DNA of 52,034 nucleotides from Rhodanobacter fulvus Jip2 (GCF_000264315.1 NZ_AJXU01000081.1:1-52034), one strand, 5' to 3'; shown: positions 6,933 through 15,700, counted from the first letter of the stretch. Numbers and translations are program-made. The notes: generated by a model not told the origin, from the sequence alone.

Positions 6933-9785
6933 TTAAAGCGCGTAGGTGAAGCCCACGTAGTACTGGCGGCCGAACCACTGCAGCGTACCGGTGAGATCCT
7001 CGCTGCCGAAGTAGGTGCGCGTCGGCTGGTCGGTGAGGTTGCTGACCTGGAACAGCAGGCTCAGGCCTTTCAGGCTGCCGGACTGGAACGCGTAGGAGGC
7101 CTGGTAGTCCACCACGGTTTCCGGAGCGTAGTAGACCGTCTGGCTGTCTTCGGACATCTGGTTGGAGACGAAGCGGTCGCGATAGCGCGCGGAGAGGCGC
7201 GTGTCGAAACCCTTGTAGCCGTAGAACAGCGTGCCGTTGATCACCCGCGGCGACAGGCCGGGCAGGCCGATCTGCATCGGCGTGCCGCCCAGCGTGGAGG
7301 TTTCCGTCACCTTGCTCTGCGAGTAGGCAAAGCTGCCGGTGAAGCCCAGGCCCGACCATGCGCCCGGCAGCGACTTGAACACCTTGGAGTAATCCAGCTC
7401 GATGCCGCGAACGTAGCCGCCCTTATCGTTGTTCACGGCGGTCTGGTACTGGCCGTTCTCGTACGGCTGCTGGGTGTTCGGGTTGATCGGCACCTGGATG
7501 CCCGCGCCGGCGAAATCGAACGGATCGATGGTGCGGTCTTCGATGAACGAATCGATTTTCTTGTAGAACAGCGCCGCCGCGATGGCGCCGCCGTTGTCGT
7601 CCATGTAGTGCTCGAACGACAGGTCATACGCCTTGGCGTAGAACGGGTCCAGGAACGGGCTGGTGTTGCCCCACATGTTGTACTTGTTGCCATCGATCCA
7701 CGAGCCGCCGCCAGCCATCAGCTTGTTCAGCGGCGGGCGCGACATCACCTTGGCTGCCGCGAAGCGCAACTGGTTGGCGTCGTCGAAGTGGTAGTTGAGG
7801 TTCAGCGAGGGCAGGTAGTCGGTGTACTTCTTGCCACGACGCACCATCAGGTAGTTGGTGCTGACCACGCCCAGGCCGTCGGTGAGCGGCGGTGCGCTGC
7901 CGTCGCCGATGTTCTGCAGGCCCTCGCTGTACTGCGAGCTGCGCACCATGCGCACGCCGAAATTGCCGGTGAGGTTGTGGTCGCCGATCATCGTGTCCAC
8001 GTCAGCCATCACGTAGGCGGCCAGCACGTTCTCGCTGACGGTGGCGCTCTGGATCTGGGTCCAGTCGTTGGCCCACTGCCGGGTCGGGGTGGGCGTGATG
8101 CCGTTCTCTTCCAGCACGGCCAGGCTGTTGACCGAGAGGAAGCAGGGGAAGCCCGAGAGGTTGCCCTTGAAGCAGGCGGTGTGCGAGTTGCCATCGTTCA
8201 AGGCCAGCGGCACCTGGCCATTCTGGTACTGGCCGAAGTCGTTGCCGTATTCCCAGATGGCGCGGTCCGCCTGGTAGCGACGCTGCGAGTAGCGCGCGCC
8301 GGCCTCGACCGCCGAGATCACCGAGTTGTTGAAGAAGTCGTAGCGCACATCCAGCTTGGCCGCCTTGGTCTTGTCCTCGTAGATGTACGGATACACGCCG
8401 ACCTTGGCCAGGGCCATCTGGTTGCGATCGGTGAGGTCGCGATTGAAGCTGACATCGGGGATGTTGAGGTTCTTCAACTGGTAGCTGGCCGAGAGGTCGT
8501 TGGCCACCGTCGGAGCGGCGGTGCCCATCCCGTTGAACGGCAGGGTCCACGACACGGCGTTGGTCATGTCGCTCTTGGCGCGCGACATGCCCACGTCACC
8601 GATGATGGTCCAGGAGCCGGTCGTCCACTTCGCGTTCAAGCCGCCGGACAGCACGCTGGTGACGGTGCTGTCGTCATCGTTGGTGGTCTGGATGGTGTAG
8701 TACGGGTCGCCGTTGCTGGAAACGGTGCCGCCGGTCACCTGGCCATCCGCCTGGATGGCGGGGTTGGTGATGGCGCCGTTGGACAGCGTCTTCACGCGGA
8801 AGCCGCGGCCGAAGTTGGTGGCATCGAAATGCGAGTAGAAGCCGTCCGCCTTCAGCGTGAACGAATCGCTGGGCTCCCACACCGCCACGCCCATGAAGCC
8901 GTTGCGGCGTGCCGAGCCGCCGTTCTGCTGCATCTCGAAACCTTCGCTGGTGTACTCGTTGACACCGTCGCCATTGACGTCCTTGGAGCCGTTGTACGCC
9001 AAGCCGTTGAACTGGTCGGCCACGTGTGGCTGGTACATCTGCGCCACGCCCAGGCCCAGGCCCAGCGTGTTGTTGAGGAACTTGCCCTGGAACGACGCGC
9101 TGGCGCGGTAGCCGCGCGGATTGGCACCGTCGGTTTCGTTGCCGCGGTCGTTGTAGCTGCCGCGCAGGTTGAACACCGCCGAATACTGCTTCGAATTCTC
9201 CAGCGGGTTGGCCGTCTGCATCTCCACCGTGCCGGCCACGCCGCCTTCGATCAACGACGCCTTGGGCGACTTGTATACCGTCGCCTGGCTGATCATCTCC
9301 GACGGGTACTGGTCGAACTGGATCACCCGGCTGCCGCTGGTGGCGCCCTGCTCCCGGCCGTTCAAGGTGGTTTCCACGAAGCCGCCGGACATGCCGCGGA
9401 TATTGATGGCGCTGGCTTCGCCGTTGATGCGCTCCGCCGAAATGCCGGGCAGGCGGGTCAGTGCGTCGGAGATGGACACGTCGGGCAGGCCGCCGATGTC
9501 CGCCGCCGTCACTACGTCCACCACGGTGTCGGCGTAGCGCTTCACGTCGATCGAGGTCTCGATGCTGCGGCTGAAGCCGGTCACCGTGATCGTGCTCATG
9601 TTCTTGACGTGCTGGTCTTCCTTCGCCTGGGCTTTGGCCTTGGCGGTGGATACGTCACCGGACGCGGTCGTCTGCGTTGCCTGGTCGTTGCTGTCGCTGG
9701 CCTGCGGCGCGGCGTAGCTGCTCGATGCCGCGCAAAAGCCGACGGATGCCAATGCCAAGGCAAGTACGTTTCGCTTGAATACCAT
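6933..9785 (-). CDS. TonB-dependent receptor, maltodextrin-uptake type
   Basis: 950 aa from ATG 9785, preceded by GGGGAGGGGG and followed by a signal peptide (FKRNVLALALASVGF, cleavage near SYA-APQ). TonB-box-like TITVTG lies at about 65-70. The plug domain runs about 80-220 (DVVTAADIGGLPDVSISDAL; INIRGM), then a long 22-strand-type barrel ends in the expected aromatic terminus YVGFTYAL. It resembles the long carbohydrate receptors of Caulobacter (MalA) and Xanthomonas. It would import alpha-glucan oligosaccharides through the outer membrane using TonB energy. It heads the minus-strand locus, has its own terminator, and carries a 14-bp palindromic site about 140 bp upstream. Confidence 0.9.
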   Translation of the reverse strand: MVFKRNVLALALASVGFCAASSSYAAPQASDSNDQATQTTASGDVSTAKAKAQAKEDQHVKNMSTITVTGFSRSIETSIDVKRYADTVVDVVTAADIGGLPDVSISDALTRLPGISAERINGEASAINIRGMSGGFVETTLNGREQGATSGSRVIQFDQYPSEMISQATVYKSPKASLIEGGVAGTVEMQTANPLENSKQYSAVFNLRGSYNDRGNETDGANPRGYRASASFQGKFLNNTLGLGLGVAQMYQPHVADQFNGLAYNGSKDVNGDGVNEYTSEGFEMQQNGGSARRNGFMGVAVWEPSDSFTLKADGFYSHFDATNFGRGFRVKTLSNGAITNPAIQADGQVTGGTVSSNGDPYYTIQTTNDDDSTVTSVLSGGLNAKWTTGSWTIIGDVGMSRAKSDMTNAVSWTLPFNGMGTAAPTVANDLSASYQLKNLNIPDVSFNRDLTDRNQMALAKVGVYPYIYEDKTKAAKLDVRYDFFNNSVISAVEAGARYSQRRYQADRAIWEYGNDFGQYQNGQVPLALNDGNSHTACFKGNLSGFPCFLSVNSLAVLEENGITPTPTRQWANDWTQIQSATVSENVLAAYVMADVDTMIGDHNLTGNFGVRMVRSSQYSEGLQNIGDGSAPPLTDGLGVVSTNYLMVRRGKKYTDYLPSLNLNYHFDDANQLRFAAAKVMSRPPLNKLMAGGGSWIDGNKYNMWGNTSPFLDPFYAKAYDLSFEHYMDDNGGAIAAALFYKKIDSFIEDRTIDPFDFAGAGIQVPINPNTQQPYENGQYQTAVNNDKGGYVRGIELDYSKVFKSLPGAWSGLGFTGSFAYSQSKVTETSTLGGTPMQIGLPGLSPRVINGTLFYGYKGFDTRLSARYRDRFVSNQMSEDSQTVYYAPETVVDYQASYAFQSGSLKGLSLLFQVSNLTDQPTRTYFGSEDLTGTLQWFGRQYYVGFTYAL

Positions 9786-9925
9786 GGTGCCCCCTCCCCA
9801 GTTTCTATGATTGGTTACGCGTATCGATGACTGATCGACCTTCGCCCGCGCATTCCCTTGGTGTTGCATGCGGCTTGTCGATGCGCGGCCATGGTAGGCG
9901 CGGAAACGCGCGTTCAACCGGGTAC

Positions 9926-9939
9926 TGCATACGTATTCA
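9926..9939. promoter_or_regulatory. Putative operator, receptor side
   Basis: TGCATACGTATTCA, a near-palindrome centred on CG, about 141 bp upstream of the receptor start. The form and length fit a LacI/GalR-family dimer site, as reported for MalR-type regulators in related organisms. No regulator gene is in the window. Confidence 0.6.
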
Positions 9940-10096
9940 TTTTTGTGCTTCGCATCAATGTTTGCGCTAACACGGTGAGGGTCGAGCGCGTACGTCGATG
10001 GGCGAAATACCGCTGTTTTCAAGCTGTTTTCGTGGGAGCGCAAGCATGTTGCGGCACGTTTTTGTCGTCGTGTTGCGACGCGTTACATGCCGCAAA

Positions 10097-10110
10097 TGAA
10101 TACGTATGCA
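10097..10110. promoter_or_regulatory. Putative operator, alpha-glucosidase side
   Basis: TGAATACGTATGCA, the exact reverse complement of the site at 9926-9939; the match extends to 16 bp (AAATGAATACGTATGC). It lies about 109 bp upstream of the alpha-glucosidase start. The centre-to-centre distance to the other site is 171 bp. Confidence 0.6.
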
Positions 10111-10218
10111 CGCTCGTATTGAGCATTGCCCGCTGCCATTAAGCTGCCCCCATGTCATGCAGTCGAGCCGATCCGATGTCGTCGGCGCCGCGGCAACAAG
10201 AACAAGGGGATACGCGGA

Positions 10219-11835
10219 ATGAGTGAGGCAACCTGGTGGCGCGGAGCCGCCATCTATCAGATCTATCCACGCAGCTTCATGGACACCGATGGCGATGGCG
10301 TGGGCGATCTCCCGGGCATCATCAACAAGCTCGATTACGTGGCCAGCCTGGGTGTCGACGCGATCTGGATCGCGCCATTCTTCCGTTCGCCGATGACCGA
10401 TTTCGGCTACGACATCGCCGACCCGTGCGATGTCGACCCGCTGTTCGGCACCCTGGCCGACTTCGACAACTTGCTGGCGAAGGCGCACGCGCTGGGGCTG
10501 AAGGTGATGATCGACCAGGTGCTCAGCCACACCTCGAACGAGCATGCCTGGTTCAAGGAAAGCCGCGAAAGCCGCGACAATCCCAAGTCGGACTGGTACG
10601 TGTGGGCGGACGCGAAGGACGACGGCAGCGCGCCGAACAACTGGCTGTCGCTGTTCGGCGGTTCGGCCTGGCAATGGGAGCCGCGCCGCGGCCAGTACTA
10701 CCTGCACAACTTCCTGGCCTCGCAGCCGGATCTCGACTTCCACAATCCCGATGTCTGCGCGGCGGTATTGGCCAACCTGCGCTTCTGGCTCGACAAGGGC
10801 GTGGATGGCTTCCGGCTGGACTCGATCAACTTCTGCTTCCACGACCGCGCACTGCGCGACAACCCGCCTAAACCCAAGGAAAAGCGCGTGGGCCGCGGCT
10901 TCAGCCCGGACAATCCGTACGCCTTCCAGTACCACCATTTCAACAACACGCAGCCGGAAAACCTGAAGTTCCTGGGCGATCTCCGCGCGCTTATGGACGG
11001 CTATACAGACGTGGCCGCGCTGGGCGAGATATCCTCGGAAGATTCGCTGGCCACCATGGCCGAATACACCCGCCCCGGTCGCCTGCACATGGGCTACAGC
11101 TTCGAACTGCTCACCGACGATTTCAGCGCAACCTACATCCGCGACACGGTGCAGGCGCTGGAAGCGCAGATGGACGAAGGCTGGCCCTGCTGGGCCATTT
11201 CCAACCATGACGTGGAGCGGGTGATCACGCGCTGGGGCCGCGGGCACGCGTCGTCGTCATTGGCCAACCTGTTCACGGCGGTGCTGTGCTCGCTGCGTGG
11301 CTCGGTATGCATCTACCAGGGCGAGGAGCTTGGCCTCACCGAAGCCGACGTGCCCTACGAGGCGATGCAGGACCCTTATGGCATTGCGTTCTGGCCGCAA
11401 TTCAAGGGCCGCGACGGTTGCCGCACGCCAATGCCCTGGAGCGACGAATCCAACGGCGGCTTCAGCGCCGGCACGCCGTGGCTACCGGTGCCGCGGGAAC
11501 ATCGCGAACTGGCCGTCGCGCTGCAGGAACACGACCCGCATTCGGTACTCAACGGTTTCCGCACTTTCATGCACTGGCGCAAAGCGCAGCCGGCGCTGTG
11601 CGTGGGTGAAATCGGCTTCATCGACATGCCCGAGCCGGTGCTGGCGTTTACGCGCCGCGTCGATGGCGAGACCGTGCTGGTGGTGTTCAACCTCGGCGAG
11701 GCGGCGGCCGATGTGTCGTTGCCTGCGTTGGGTGCATGGCGTGCCTTGGAAGGCCACGGCTTGCCGACCGGTTCGTTGCATGGCGATGGCTTGCATTTGC
11801 CGGGTTACGGCGCCTGGTTTGCACGAGCGGTGTGA
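10219..11835 (+). CDS. Cytoplasmic GH13 alpha-glucosidase (GH13_23-like)
   Basis: 538 aa from ATG 10219 with AAGGGG upstream; no signal peptide. Motifs: calcium-type loop DTDGDGVGDL 22-31, region I DQVLSHTS 99-106, nucleophile D201 (GFRLDS), acid/base E270 (ALGEIS), transition-state D331 (SNHDVER). The overall pattern follows the Halomonas/Xanthomonas alpha-glucosidases that cleave maltose and short alpha-glucosides and can transglucosylate; that activity is family knowledge, not shown here. It would act on sugars delivered by the divergent transporter operon. It shares the control region with the receptor gene. Confidence 0.88.
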   Translation: MSEATWWRGAAIYQIYPRSFMDTDGDGVGDLPGIINKLDYVASLGVDAIWIAPFFRSPMTDFGYDIADPCDVDPLFGTLADFDNLLAKAHALGLKVMIDQVLSHTSNEHAWFKESRESRDNPKSDWYVWADAKDDGSAPNNWLSLFGGSAWQWEPRRGQYYLHNFLASQPDLDFHNPDVCAAVLANLRFWLDKGVDGFRLDSINFCFHDRALRDNPPKPKEKRVGRGFSPDNPYAFQYHHFNNTQPENLKFLGDLRALMDGYTDVAALGEISSEDSLATMAEYTRPGRLHMGYSFELLTDDFSATYIRDTVQALEAQMDEGWPCWAISNHDVERVITRWGRGHASSSLANLFTAVLCSLRGSVCIYQGEELGLTEADVPYEAMQDPYGIAFWPQFKGRDGCRTPMPWSDESNGGFSAGTPWLPVPREHRELAVALQEHDPHSVLNGFRTFMHWRKAQPALCVGEIGFIDMPEPVLAFTRRVDGETVLVVFNLGEAAADVSLPALGAWRALEGHGLPTGSLHGDGLHLPGYGAWFARAV

Positions 11836-11897
11836 GCCTTCGCGATAAGGGATTTCCTTCGGTCGTGCGCGATGCTCTTGCTGTTGTTCGGGACATT

Positions 11898-12013
11898 TGT
11901 GGGAGCGGCTTCAGCCGCGATGCTTTTTGATTCGCACAACCGCAGGCGCTCGAAGGCTCCCACCCGGAAGTCACATCCAGGAGCAAGGCATCGCGACTGA
12001 AGTCGCTCCCACA
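11898..12013. repeat. Hairpin-repeat doublet A (REPIN-like)
   Basis: Two 26-bp copies of a GTGGGAGCG..CGATGC hairpin repeat in inverted orientation (11898-11923 and 11988-12013). The left core is GCGGCTTCAGCCGC and the right core, read on its own strand, is GCGACTTCAGTCGC. It fills most of the gap between the alpha-glucosidase and murB. Confidence 0.85.
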
Positions 12014-12063
12014 GAACAGCCGAGAGCCGAAGCATCGCGTGCAGGGCGCGCTCCCATGGGAAC

Positions 12064-13089
12064 TCAGGGAGTGATGACGATCGGTTCGGGTTCCAGTTGC
12101 ACGCCGAATGTCTCGCGCACGCCATCCATCACGTGCTGCGCCAGTGCCCACAACTGCGGGCCGCTGGCGTGGCCGTGGTTTACCAGCACCAGCGCGTGGC
12201 GGTTGGAGATGCCGGCATCGCCTTCGCGCAGGCCCTTGAACCCGCTTTGCTCGATCATCCAGGCGGCGGAGAGTTTGCAGCGGCCGTCGGGCATCGGCCA
12301 GGCGGGCAGGTCGGGGTGGTTGCGTTTCAAGGTGTCGGCGATGGTGGCGTCCACGATGGGGTTCTTGAAGAAGCTGCCGGCGTTGCCGATCACGGCGGGG
12401 TCGGGCAGCTTTTTCGTGCGCAGGTGCACGACGGCTTCGGCGACGTGGAACGGTGCGGGTTTGTCCACGCCCATGCGCGCCAGTTGTTCGTCGATGCCGG
12501 CGTAGTCGGTGCGCAGCGGGCGGTTGCGTGGCAGCAGGAAGCGCACGGCGGTGACGATGTAGCGGCCGGGTTCGTGCTTGAACAGCGAGTCGCGGTAGCC
12601 GAAGGCGCAGGTGGCGTGGTCCAGCGTCACCACGCAGCGCTCGCGGGTGTCCCATGCTTCCACGCTTTCCACGAACTCGGCTACTTCGCAGCCGTAGGCG
12701 CCGATGTTCTGGATCGGAGCGGCGCCCACGGTGCCGGGAATCAGGATCAGGTTTTCCAGCCCGGCGTAGCCCTGGCCCAGCGTCCAGCGCACGAAGTCGT
12801 CCCAGCGTTCACCGGCCGCCACCGCGATGCGGGCACTGTCGCCGTCGCTTTCCACCTGCACGCCGCGGGTGGCCATGGCCAGCACGGTGCCGTCGAAGTC
12901 ACCGGTGAACAACACGTTGCTGCCTTCGCCCAGTACCAGCAGGCGACTGTTGCACACGGCGGGGAAGTCGAGCAGCTCGGGCAGCTTGCTGGCGTCGTGG
13001 ATCTCGGCCAGCAGCCGCGCCCGCGCATCGACGCGCAAGGTGTTGCGATTGGCCAGCGGGGCGTTTTCGATCAGCGTGTAGCCGCCCAT
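12064..13089 (-). CDS. murB: UDP-N-acetylenolpyruvoylglucosamine reductase MurB, type I
   Basis: 341 aa from ATG 13089, close to the E. coli length. It reduces UDP-GlcNAc-enolpyruvate to UDP-MurNAc with NADPH and FAD in the cytoplasm. FAD-binding GEGSNVLF lies at 54-61 and IPGTVGAAPIQNIGAYG at 117-133. Catalytic residues by comparison: R166 in GYRDSLFK, S239 in GNAGSFFKNP, E335 in LEPEPIV. The start is uncertain: in-frame ATGs at 13110, 13131, 13152 and 13173 would add 7, 14, 21 or 28 residues made of MP(A/V)ER(I/T)D repeats. It is downstream of pyrD, probably co-transcribed. Confidence 0.92.
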   Translation of the reverse strand: MGGYTLIENAPLANRNTLRVDARARLLAEIHDASKLPELLDFPAVCNSRLLVLGEGSNVLFTGDFDGTVLAMATRGVQVESDGDSARIAVAAGERWDDFVRWTLGQGYAGLENLILIPGTVGAAPIQNIGAYGCEVAEFVESVEAWDTRERCVVTLDHATCAFGYRDSLFKHEPGRYIVTAVRFLLPRNRPLRTDYAGIDEQLARMGVDKPAPFHVAEAVVHLRTKKLPDPAVIGNAGSFFKNPIVDATIADTLKRNHPDLPAWPMPDGRCKLSAAWMIEQSGFKGLREGDAGISNRHALVLVNHGHASGPQLWALAQHVMDGVRETFGVQLEPEPIVITP

Positions 13090-13173
13090 GTCGATTCGCT
13101 CCGCTGGCATGTCGATTCGCTCCACAGGCATGTCGGTTCGCTCCGCAGGCATGTCGCTACGTTCAATCGACAT
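13090..13173 (-). repeat. 21-bp tandem repeat, four units, each starting with ATG
   Basis: On the minus strand the unit is ATGCC(A/T)G(C/T)GGAGCGAA.CGAC: three close copies (13090-13110, 13111-13131, 13132-13152) and a diverged one (13153-13173) that contains the pyrD stop codon. The three close copies carry GGAG 9 nt before the next ATG. All ATGs are in the murB frame. Confidence 0.9.
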
Positions 13174-14200
13174 GCGCGGCCCCGCGCTGGCGGCGGATTT
13201 CGTCCACGCATTCATTGACCAATGCCGGGCCGCGATAGATCAGCCCGGAATACAGCTGCACCAGCGAGGCGCCGGCGTCGAGTTTCTCCGCTGCATCGCT
13301 GCCATCCAGGATGCCGCCCACGCCGATCAGCGGGATGCGCCCCTGCAGGCGTTTGTGCATGCCGGCCAGCACCGCGGTGGAGTGCGCGAACAGCGGCTTG
13401 CCGGAAAGTCCGCCCGCTTCGTCGCCATGCGGATCGTCGGCGACGGCGCTGTGGTCGATGGTGGTGTTGCCGCAGATCACGCCGTCAATGCCGGTGTGCA
13501 GCAGTACCTCGGCCACGGCGTCCTGCTCGGCTTCGCCCAGGTCGGGCGCGATCTTCAGCAGCATCGGCTTGCGCCGGCCGTGTTGCGAACCCAGCCGCTC
13601 CTGCGCCTCGCGCAGCACCGAGATGAAGCGCCGCAGCGTGGCTTCCTCCTGCAGGTCGCGCAGGCCTTGCGTGTTGGGCGAGGAAATATTGATGGTGATG
13701 TAGCTGGCGAGCTCGTAGACGCGGGTGAGGCAGAACAGGTAATCGCTGGCGGCTTTCTCGTTCGGCGTGTCCTTGTTCTTGCCGATGTTGATGCCGAGCA
13801 CGCCGTGGTAACTCGATGCGCGCACGTTGCGCACCAGCGCATCGACGCCCTCGTTGTTGAAACCCATGCGGTTGATGATCGCCTCGTGCCGCGGCAAGCG
13901 GAACATGCGGGGCCTGGCGTTGCCCGACTGTGGTCGCGGCGTCACCGTACCCACCTCGATGAAGCCGAAGCCCAAGGTGTTCAGCGCGTCCAGATGCTCG
14001 GCGTTCTTGTCCAGCCCCGCGGCAAGACCGACCGGGTTGGGGAAGCTGATGCCGAACGCGGTGGTCGGCAGGTCGGCCGGTGGCTTGGCGATCCACTGCG
14101 CGAGGTTGCTGCGCTGGGCCACGCCTAGTGCGTACAGCGTGGCGCGATGCGCGGTTTCGGCATCCAGCTTGAACAGCAGCGGGCGCAGGTAGTCGTACAT
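13163..14200 (-). CDS. pyrD: Dihydroorotate dehydrogenase (quinone), class 2
   Basis: 345 aa. Oxidises dihydroorotate to orotate with FMN and membrane quinone in pyrimidine synthesis. The N-terminal helices [18 protein letters not shown] form the quinone/membrane-binding cap that marks class 2. FMN-site GLAAGLDKN lies at 58-66, catalytic serine in [10 protein letters not shown] (173/174), and VGGI near the C terminus. The length matches E. coli PyrD. The stop (13163-13165) falls inside the outermost unit of the ATG repeat array before murB, so the array begins in the last codons of pyrD. Confidence 0.95.
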   Translation of the reverse strand: MYDYLRPLLFKLDAETAHRATLYALGVAQRSNLAQWIAKPPADLPTTAFGISFPNPVGLAAGLDKNAEHLDALNTLGFGFIEVGTVTPRPQSGNARPRMFRLPRHEAIINRMGFNNEGVDALVRNVRASSYHGVLGINIGKNKDTPNEKAASDYLFCLTRVYELASYITINISSPNTQGLRDLQEEATLRRFISVLREAQERLGSQHGRRKPMLLKIAPDLGEAEQDAVAEVLLHTGIDGVICGNTTIDHSAVADDPHGDEAGGLSGKPLFAHSTAVLAGMHKRLQGRIPLIGVGGILDGSDAAEKLDAGASLVQLYSGLIYRGPALVNECVDEIRRQRGAAHVD

Positions 14201-14314
14201 GTGTCGAGCCGGTTAGCCCGCGAAGTGCGGGAGTCGTCGTGGAAGTTTATCGCGCCTTGGCGGCGGCGCTCAGAGCCTGTGAATCATTTGAGGACTGGAC
14301 GACGCCAGACATTT

Positions 14315-14439
14315 CCTTCCCCTGCGCAGCGGGGGAAGGTGCCGACGGCGGATGGGGGCGCTCTCGATCTTGCTTTTGCACGACGAAAGGAGCCCCCTTC
14401 AGCCCCTCGGGCAGCTTCCCCCGCTGCGCAGGGGAAGCG
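14315..14439. repeat. Long palindromic element, CCCTGCGCAG variant
   Basis: The left hairpin CTTCCCCTGCGCAGCGGGGGAAG and the right hairpin CTTCCCCCGCTGCGCAGGGGAAG flank an interior with CGCTCTCGATC..GCTTTTGC and GGAGCCCCC. It has the same architecture as the elements at 46860, 49591 and 51928. It separates the SDR gene from pyrD. Confidence 0.75.
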
Positions 14440-14459
14440 AAAGCACAATTCACAAGCAG

Positions 14460-15233
14460 TCAGCCGTTGAGCATCTGCCCGCCATCGACCGCCAGCGTCT
14501 GGCCGGTGATCCAGCCCGCCCACGGCGAGGCCAGGAACAGCGCCGCGTGGGCGATTTCCTGCGGGGTGCCGAAGCGGCCGAACGGGATCTTTGCCAGCGT
14601 GGCGCGGTACAGATCGGGCTGGTCCCGCTTGCGCCGCTGCCACAGGCCATCGGGAAAACTGATGGAGCCGGGTGCGATCGCGTTGACGCGGATGCGGTGT
14701 TCGGCCAGCGCCAGCGCCTGCGAGGTGGTGTACTGGCTCAGCGCCGCCTTCGCCGCGGCATATGCCGCGCCGTGGGCGCGCGGCCGAAACGCGGCGATCG
14801 AACTGGTGTGCAGGATGCAGGGATGGGCCGAGGCCTGCAGGTGCGGCAGCGCCGCGCGCGAGGTGCGTACGGCGGCCATCAGGTCCACGTTGAAGCCCGC
14901 CAGCCAGCTGTCGTCGTCGTCGCCGAAACCGTAGCCGCTGGCGTTGTTCACCAGCACGTCGATGCCGCCCAGGGCGGCGGCCGCGTCCGCCACGTAGCGT
15001 TCGATGTCCGCGGCATCGGCCAAGTCGCAACGCGCCGCGTGCGCCTGGCCGCCCAAGGCGGCGATCGCCCGCTGCGTTTCCTCCAGTGCCGCGGCACCGC
15101 GCGCGCAGATCGATACCGCCGCGCCCGACTGCGCAAAGCCCAGCGCGATGCTGCGGCCGATGCCCTTGCTGCCGCCGGCAACCACGACCCGGTAGCCGCG
15201 GAAATCGAAGGGAGGGGCAGCGGGCGTGCTCAT
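14460..15233 (-). CDS. Short-chain dehydrogenase/reductase (SDR)
   Basis: 257 aa from ATG 15233. Classical SDR: cofactor loop AGGSKGIGRS 19-28, NNASG 96-100, catalytic SS near 144, YAAAK (Y158, K162), and GQTLAVDGGQML at the C terminus. An acidic residue after the second strand is absent and Arg is present (CARGAA), which favours NADP(H). It starts 7 nt after the stop of the DUF4190 gene, so the two form a pair. The substrate cannot be read from sequence; 3-oxoacyl reductase-like or glucose dehydrogenase-like roles are both possible. Confidence 0.85.
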   Translation of the reverse strand: MSTPAAPPFDFRGYRVVVAGGSKGIGRSIALGFAQSGAAVSICARGAAALEETQRAIAALGGQAHAARCDLADAADIERYVADAAAALGGIDVLVNNASGYGFGDDDDSWLAGFNVDLMAAVRTSRAALPHLQASAHPCILHTSSIAAFRPRAHGAAYAAAKAALSQYTTSQALALAEHRIRVNAIAPGSISFPDGLWQRRKRDQPDLYRATLAKIPFGRFGTPQEIAHAALFLASPWAGWITGQTLAVDGGQMLNG

Positions 15234-15240
15234 GCGCGGG

Positions 15241-15543
15241 TCAATGCCAGCCGAACCATGTGAAGCCGAAAAACAGCAAGGCCACGAACGCAAGCACCGC
15301 CAGCAAAACCGCGGCCAGTTGCGCGTAGCCGAGTACCAGGCCGGTGATCGCCATGCCGTCGCCGCCCGTTGGACGATCGACCGGGCTGCGGCGGATCTCG
15401 CTGCGTGCCAGGTGGCCGCAGATGATCGCCGCGATCGCACCGATGAACGGCAGCACGCACCACGCCAGGATGCCGGAGACCAGACTCGCCACCGCCAGGG
15501 GGCTGGTGGTGGCGGGTGGGGAGGAATGCGGTGGGTAGTTCAT
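15241..15543 (-). CDS. DUF4190-type small membrane protein
   Basis: 100 aa from ATG 15543, with AGGAG 11 nt upstream. A proline/serine-rich N terminus precedes two hydrophobic segments (about 17-42 and 66-95) joined by GHLARSEIRRSP, the usual DUF4190 pattern. It is probably an inner-membrane protein of unknown function. First gene of a pair with the SDR. Confidence 0.75.
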   Translation of the reverse strand: MNYPPHSSPPATTSPLAVASLVSGILAWCVLPFIGAIAAIICGHLARSEIRRSPVDRPTGGDGMAITGLVLGYAQLAAVLLAVLAFVALLFFGFTWFGWH

Positions 15544-15607
15544 CGGTCGCTCACTCCTGCAAAGCTGGAACAGCACGATCGCGGAAACGCGGCCGAACCC
15601 TCAACAT

Positions 15608-15661
15608 CCGCCATCCCGGCGTTCGCCGGGATGGCGGCATGAGTGTTCGGCCTCACTCATG
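15608..15661. terminator. Double hairpin downstream of the aldehyde dehydrogenase gene
   Basis: A 13-bp perfect stem CCGCCATCCCGGC/GCCGGGATGGCGG with a 4-nt loop (15608-15637) is followed by CATGAGTG/CACTCATG (15638-15661). There is no T-tract, so it may be a repeat acting as mRNA end protection rather than a true terminator. The ATCCCGGCGNNCGCCGGGAT core is a common Xanthomonadales repeat type. Confidence 0.5.
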
Positions 15662-15700
15662 CACCACGGCTGCGCAGACGTTCCGCTCCGGCCGCCACCG

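Larger units (their letters stand above)
9786..10218. promoter_or_regulatory. Divergent control region of the maltodextrin locus
   Basis: 433 bp between the receptor (minus) and the alpha-glucosidase (plus) start codons. It is more AT-rich than its surroundings and holds two copies of a TGNATACGTATNCA site. No gene is supported here. No clear sigma70 promoter could be fixed by eye; a weak TTGAGC/TAAGCT pair lies near 10119-10145. Confidence 0.7.

Noticed and set aside
5010..9830. Plus-strand open frame of 1606 codons across the glycosidase, amylase and receptor genes
   Set aside because: It lies opposite three well-supported minus-strand genes, has no recognisable domain and reads like a GC-rich antisense shadow (Arg, Gly, Val, His rich).
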